From contig JAMOPX010000075.1 of NCBI GenBank assembly GCA_027064285.1, positions 1 to 17,413 on the forward strand: a stretch of DNA of 17,413 nucleotides, in the 5' to 3' direction. The position numbers and the translations under genes were made by a program. The stretch comes from Desulfobacterales bacterium (GTDB taxonomy: Bacteria; Desulfobacterota; DSM-4660; Desulfatiglandales; JALVZP01). This document shows, piece after piece, positions 13,876-17,413 of this stretch; the first letter of the stretch is position 1; every line of letters begins with the position of its first letter. Under the pieces are notes generated by a model. The model was not told where the DNA came from, did not search any database, and saw only the letters and a program-made list of their open reading frames with translations.

Positions 13876-14526
13876 ATGGATGATAAAAAAAGATTCTTTA
13901 TGTTATTTGTATCTATTTTTTTTATTTTTGCCATATTTCGTTTTACCCCTTTAAAGGATTACACTACATTAGATCGAATTCGTGGGATTAAAAAGATAGT
14001 GGAATTATATCCATACAAAGGTGTTTTTTTGTTTCTGACAATCTCTTTTCTTTTTGTAATTGTAGGGGTTCCCAAATCAATTATTTGCATTGGAGGAGGA
14101 TTGATATTTGGATTTTGGAAGGGGCTCCTGTTGGCAAGTACAGCAGTTATAGCAGGATCTTTTACAATTTTTATAATCGCTCGCTTACTTGGAGCTCCAT
14201 TTTTTTATAAAAGGCTAAAAAAATATCTCACAGTCATAGAAAGATACAAAGGAAATCAATTCATAACGGTGCTTTTGTTAAAACAGATTCCCTTACCTTG
14301 TCTTTTAAATAATACCCTTTTAGGGCTTACCCCTGTTTCCATTCCTATGTTTTTGTTAGGCTCTCTTGTGGGACAGCTTCCTTCCAATATAGTATTTACA
14401 CTCTATGGAAGCAGTGTTCACGGAAATACATTATTAAAAATCTTCCTTGCTACTATCATAATTATAGCCTTATTTATCTGTGTTAGGTATTTAGGCTCAA
14501 AGTCAAAATTGCTAAAAGAGTTTTAG
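13876..14526 (+). CDS. TVP38/TMEM64 (VTT domain) family inner-membrane protein
   Basis: The 216-residue product has about five hydrophobic segments with the VTT/DedA-superfamily core: VPKSIICIGGGLIFGFWKGL (residues about 71-90), TAVIAGSFTIFIIARLLG, and LLLKQIPLPCLLNNTLLGLT followed by FLLGSLVGQLPSN and the YGSS end. Relatives are linked to lipid or polyprenyl-phosphate handling and membrane homeostasis, but the substrate of this one is unknown. The usual arginine before P-x-P is lysine here (LKQIPLP). It has its own repeat-filled upstream region with no clear promoter. The stop codon TAG is the first three bases of a degenerate palindrome. Confidence 0.85.
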   Translation: MDDKKRFFMLFVSIFFIFAIFRFTPLKDYTTLDRIRGIKKIVELYPYKGVFLFLTISFLFVIVGVPKSIICIGGGLIFGFWKGLLLASTAVIAGSFTIFIIARLLGAPFFYKRLKKYLTVIERYKGNQFITVLLLKQIPLPCLLNNTLLGLTPVSIPMFLLGSLVGQLPSNIVFTLYGSSVHGNTLLKIFLATIIIIALFICVRYLGSKSKLLKEF

Positions 14527-14560
14527 TATTCCGAAATTTGATATTTTGCGTAATACTATA
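14524..14560. repeat. Degenerate copy of the palindrome, overlapping a stop codon
   Basis: The left arm (tagtattccg-aaat) and right arm (attttgcgtaatacta) match the perfect copy at 11048-11088 with a substitution and a short deletion. It lies between two convergent genes and could form a weak hairpin at the 3' end of the VTT gene. The right flank has only three T residues, so terminator activity is uncertain. Confidence 0.5.
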
Positions 14561-14820
14561 TTTCCTCCATTTTAACTCCTCTTGAAAGAGAAAGTGCTTC
14601 TCGCCGTGAAATGTTCTTTAATATTTAGACAACAAATTATCCATTTTTTGTTCATATTGCTTGCAACTTTATTGTATCCCTTGCCATAATAGACTTTATC
14701 AAGTGAAGTGTATTTCAATTTTTTGGGACATGTTATAAAATTCAACACAAAAATAGATAAACACAGCACAGTTCAAAGCAAAGATAGTATTTGAAGCAGC
14801 GAAAGAAGATAGGAATATAG
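14561..14820. other. Gap with a possible IS3-type OrfA scrap
   Basis: No complete gene is seen. The plus strand at about 14759-14820 reads TAQFKAKIVFEAAKEDRN, which resembles the start of IS3-family OrfA proteins (Y.aeFKakvvlEalk...). It is only about 20 residues long and stops where the next inverted-repeat element begins. A 65-codon reverse open frame (14572-14769) has no recognisable content. Confidence 0.3.
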
Positions 14821-14918
14821 TTATACCAAGACTATTTTAAAATTTTTCTAAAGAAAAATTTTATTGAATTTTTTACTGTAAAAAAGATAGATGGCTTTAT
14901 TGTGAGCAATTGGTATAA
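14821..14918. repeat. 98-bp element with perfect 9-bp terminal inverted repeats
   Basis: Ends are ttataccaa (14821-14829) and ttggtataa (14910-14918). The right part (atggcttt followed by gagcaattggtataa) has a close relative at about 11236-11271 (gagcaattagtataa), and the following gaatgcataat recurs at 11332-11342. A non-autonomous transposable element is the best explanation. Confidence 0.45.
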
Positions 14919-14946
14919 GATGAATGCATAATAGATAGTTCACTGT

Positions 14947-17049
14947 CTATTTGCATATACCCTTTTCAGCAAGAAAATGATAGAGCTTGCATCTTCCAAG
15001 ATCACAAGCATGCTTTGCATCTTCACAGGCTTCTTTATTTTTACCTAAGCGGGAGTAAACTCGCACCCTGTTTTCATAAAAGACCGGCTTTTCAGGATCC
15101 AATTCTATTGCCTTGCTAAAGTCAGAGAGAGCCTTTTTATACTCTTTGCAGCTATAATAGGCAGTTCCTCTGTTGTTATACATAACTGCATCTTCAGGAA
15201 ACAGCTCAATAGCCTTACTATAATCCTGAATAGCCTTTTTGTAATCTTTTAGATTATCATAACTTAGTCCTCTATAAAAATAAGCAGATGCAAAACCAGG
15301 TCTCATGTTAATTGCTTTATCAAAATCAGCGATTGCCTTTTTCCACTGTCCTATACAAAAGTATGCATGTCCTCTTTCATGATATTCCACAGCATTCCTT
15401 GGATTCAGCTTTATGACGCTCATGATGTACACAGAAAATACTCTTGGATCCAGTCTTACAGCCTCTCCTATGTCTCTATCTGCCTTTTTCCACTCACACA
15501 GATCTTCATAAGTGAGTCCTCTCTGTAGATACGCATAGGCGTAATATGGCTTAATCTGGATAGCCTTATTAAAATTTTTGAGCGCCTTTTTGTATTCTCC
15601 CATATATCGATATGCTATTCCTCTGTTACAATAGGCTTCAGCCAAAGAAGGAGAAAGTTTAATAGCTTTATTCAGTTCGTTAATCGCTCTTTTATATTTC
15701 CCCAAGCAAAAATAGGCCTTGCCTAAGTTTACATACGCAAGGGAGAAGTTAGGCACAATCTTTACTACATCCTCAAAATCAGATATTCCTTTTTTATACT
15801 TACCTATACCACAAAATGCTATACCCCTGTTGTTATAAGCATCTATATTATATGGGGAAAGCTTAATGGCCTTATTCAACTCTTTTAAGGCCTTTTTGTG
15901 CATTCCCAAATAATTATAAGAATAGCCTTTATTTACATAGGCCATGGAACGCATTGCATCTAGTTTTATTGCTTTTTCATAATCTTTTATGGCATCCTGA
16001 TAATGCCCCAGCTCATCTCTCACACATCCTCTTAGATAAAAAGGTAGCCCCCACTTGGGAAACATCTTTATTATATCTGCATAAAGATCAAGTGCTTCAT
16101 AATAAGATTTCTTCAAGTCAGTCAGCATAACTGCTTTGCTAAGAAGCTCTATTGCCTTCTCTTCCTTTTCATTCACAGAAGTATCTTCTTTTTTGTTAAG
16201 CTCAAAACTCCATGACACTTTATTTTTTGGCCTTTTTTTTAGAGCTCTTTTCTTAAATAGCTTTATATCCTTTTCCTTTTCTTCTTTAAAAAAAGCAGCT
16301 CCCAAGACCCTTACAGCACAAGAAAGATGATAAAAGGAATTGATTTTATCAGGCGTGTTTAATGGAGATATCTTGTACTCCTTTAACCAGAACCAGAGTT
16401 CAGAGGTATTCACATGCATCTGCTCCCAGGTTAGAAAAATGGCAATCAGCTGAGAAATGGCTTTTAACTTCATGAATATAGGACCTTTTCTATTCCACAA
16501 CTTTGACTTTTTATCATCTGTCAGAGTTCTCAGTTCAAATCCCTTTATTACTGCAACATCTTTGGTTTTTCTTACCTCTGAAACAATAGATAGAACAAAA
16601 ACTTGGGAATTATTTTTAAACATCTGCTGAATAGAAACTCCTATATCCAGCAAGGCCTTGCCAAGTGGTGTATTCTTTATCCCTTCATTCATATAAACAT
16701 CAAAAAAACCTTTTTCCTTACTTGGCGTTAGTGTTACATAAGGCGACTTTCCATAGATAAATACAGATCTGAAAGCAACGCACAGCTCATCCAAAGTAAT
16801 TTGAGGACCAGCAGGATCATTAATCCCGATGATTATAAAGTCCTTTTTCTTCTTGTCGTATATAAATCCTCTTATGTCAGTAATATTGCCTAAGTAATAT
16901 ACTTCAAGTGGTAGCTGAGTTCTGTTGTTCAAAGAAAGAATCATTTGTTTTGCTTTTTTCATAGAAAAGGCTATATATTTCTGAGCATACGAGAGAGAAC
17001 AGCAAAGAAAAAATACACTAAAAAGAACAACAAAAGCCAACTTCTTCAT
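14947..17049 (-). CDS. Secreted TPR-repeat protein with an N-terminal DUF1598-like domain
   Basis: The 700-residue product has a signal peptide (MKKLAFVVLFSVFFLCCSLSYA), so it is probably periplasmic; the cysteines precede the cleavage site and do not form a convincing lipobox. Residues about 25-270 form a globular domain with FIIIGINDPAGPQITLDELC, which resembles DUF1598-type sequences. A lysine-rich linker leads to about eleven TPR units (roughly 305-695) of the form AYNNRGIAFCGIGKYKKGIS, most exactly 34 residues long. One unit near residue 545 is cut to about 15 residues (RVFSVYIMSVIKLNP). The protein probably serves as a scaffold; its partner is unknown. A GGG-containing site (aaggg) lies eight bases before the ATG. 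An IS630 relic abuts its upstream side. Confidence 0.85.
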   Translation of the reverse strand: MKKLAFVVLFSVFFLCCSLSYAQKYIAFSMKKAKQMILSLNNRTQLPLEVYYLGNITDIRGFIYDKKKKDFIIIGINDPAGPQITLDELCVAFRSVFIYGKSPYVTLTPSKEKGFFDVYMNEGIKNTPLGKALLDIGVSIQQMFKNNSQVFVLSIVSEVRKTKDVAVIKGFELRTLTDDKKSKLWNRKGPIFMKLKAISQLIAIFLTWEQMHVNTSELWFWLKEYKISPLNTPDKINSFYHLSCAVRVLGAAFFKEEKEKDIKLFKKRALKKRPKNKVSWSFELNKKEDTSVNEKEEKAIELLSKAVMLTDLKKSYYEALDLYADIIKMFPKWGLPFYLRGCVRDELGHYQDAIKDYEKAIKLDAMRSMAYVNKGYSYNYLGMHKKALKELNKAIKLSPYNIDAYNNRGIAFCGIGKYKKGISDFEDVVKIVPNFSLAYVNLGKAYFCLGKYKRAINELNKAIKLSPSLAEAYCNRGIAYRYMGEYKKALKNFNKAIQIKPYYAYAYLQRGLTYEDLCEWKKADRDIGEAVRLDPRVFSVYIMSVIKLNPRNAVEYHERGHAYFCIGQWKKAIADFDKAINMRPGFASAYFYRGLSYDNLKDYKKAIQDYSKAIELFPEDAVMYNNRGTAYYSCKEYKKALSDFSKAIELDPEKPVFYENRVRVYSRLGKNKEACEDAKHACDLGRCKLYHFLAEKGICK

Positions 17050-17059
17050 AATACAGACC

Positions 17060-17413
17060 CTTTTCCAAAAATATGAAAGAAAAACAATTTGTTATTACCC
17101 TTATAGTTATCCAGGGAATTATAGGTTTTATCCCTCTCCCTCTCCATTGTCTACCTACATCAGTCATCAGTCCAAATCTGGATTCGTCATAAAAAAAATT
17201 CTTTATTTGGATTCTCTGTTGCTATCTCTTTAAATCTCTTTTCTTTGAATTCTCTTTCTTCCCTTTCATCCTTTTTCACATTTTCACCGGCCGTCCCACT
17301 TTCTTCTTTGCTCCTATCCTCTTCAATAAATTTGATATCCCCTGTTGGCAGTATTCGATTCCAAATCTCTCATATATCCACTTCATCATCTCTTTCTGAC
17401 TGCTAAATCCTTT
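17060..17413 (-). pseudogene. Frameshifted IS630-family transposase fragment (runs off the window)
   Basis: The reverse strand begins KGFSSQKEMMKWIYERFGIE, then YCQQGISNLLKRIGAKKKVG, a winged-helix segment of IS630/Tc1-like transposases. A stop at about 17280 is bypassed by a frame change into KKDEREEREFKEKRFKEIA. After an eight-T run (about 17188-17195) another frame reads FYDESRFGLMTDVGRQWRGR and GIKPIIPW, the first catalytic aspartate region of the DDE domain. The rest of the catalytic domain is absent and the sequence degrades close to the TPR gene's start. At least two frameshifts make it non-functional. Confidence 0.8.

Noticed and set aside
14572..14769. 65-codon reverse open frame
   Set aside because: No family resemblance, no good ribosome site, and it lies in a gap with repeats and a transposase-like scrap on the other strand.

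Overview
The window is A+T-rich chromosomal DNA from a Gram-negative, probably anaerobic bacterium. An outer-membrane TonB-dependent receptor, a Pal lipoprotein and a CpoB/YbgF-like protein show an outer membrane. A siroheme-decarboxylase-like gene (ahbB type) beside hemL points to the alternative, siroheme-dependent heme pathway used by sulfate reducers and their relatives. A low-GC Desulfobacterota-type lineage is the best guess, but the sequence alone cannot fix the taxon.

Layout. (1) 1-540: the start of a leftward TonB receptor with a promoter, a leader and a terminator-like hairpin ahead of its start codon; then a 67-bp inverted-repeat element and a promoter that lies almost on the ATG of the next gene. 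(2) 539-1500: a small membrane protein, then a decayed IS200/IS605-type TnpB gene missing its middle. (3) 1506-5842: a tight rightward operon of a small CxCCGYC protein, ileS, lspA and lgt. (4) 5843-7659: a promoter and a structured untranslated region, then pal and cpoB. The lspA/lgt enzymes process lipoproteins, and both genes that follow appear to encode lipoproteins. (5) 7692-10656: a leftward overlapping operon of an atypical receiver-domain protein, ahbB, hemL and a ZnuA-like metal-binding protein. (6) 10657-11427: a 770-bp gap filled with degenerate repeats, then the lepA promoter. (7) 11428-14526: lepA, a DUF721/DciA-like gene, another repeat-filled gap and a TVP38/VTT membrane protein. 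(8) 14527-17413: repeats and possible transposase scraps, a leftward 700-aa secreted TPR protein, and a frameshifted IS630-family transposase fragment abutting it and running off the window edge.

The coding content is mostly housekeeping. The unusual content is in the gaps and in key-residue changes. Several intergenic stretches carry related small inverted-repeat elements, including a palindrome whose first bases supply the stop codons of neighbouring genes. At least two transposase relics flank essential genes. The heme operon opens with a receiver domain that lacks the phosphoacceptor aspartate, and ends with a metal-binding protein that lacks its usual first histidine ligand. I did not find a complete new defence or mobile system here.
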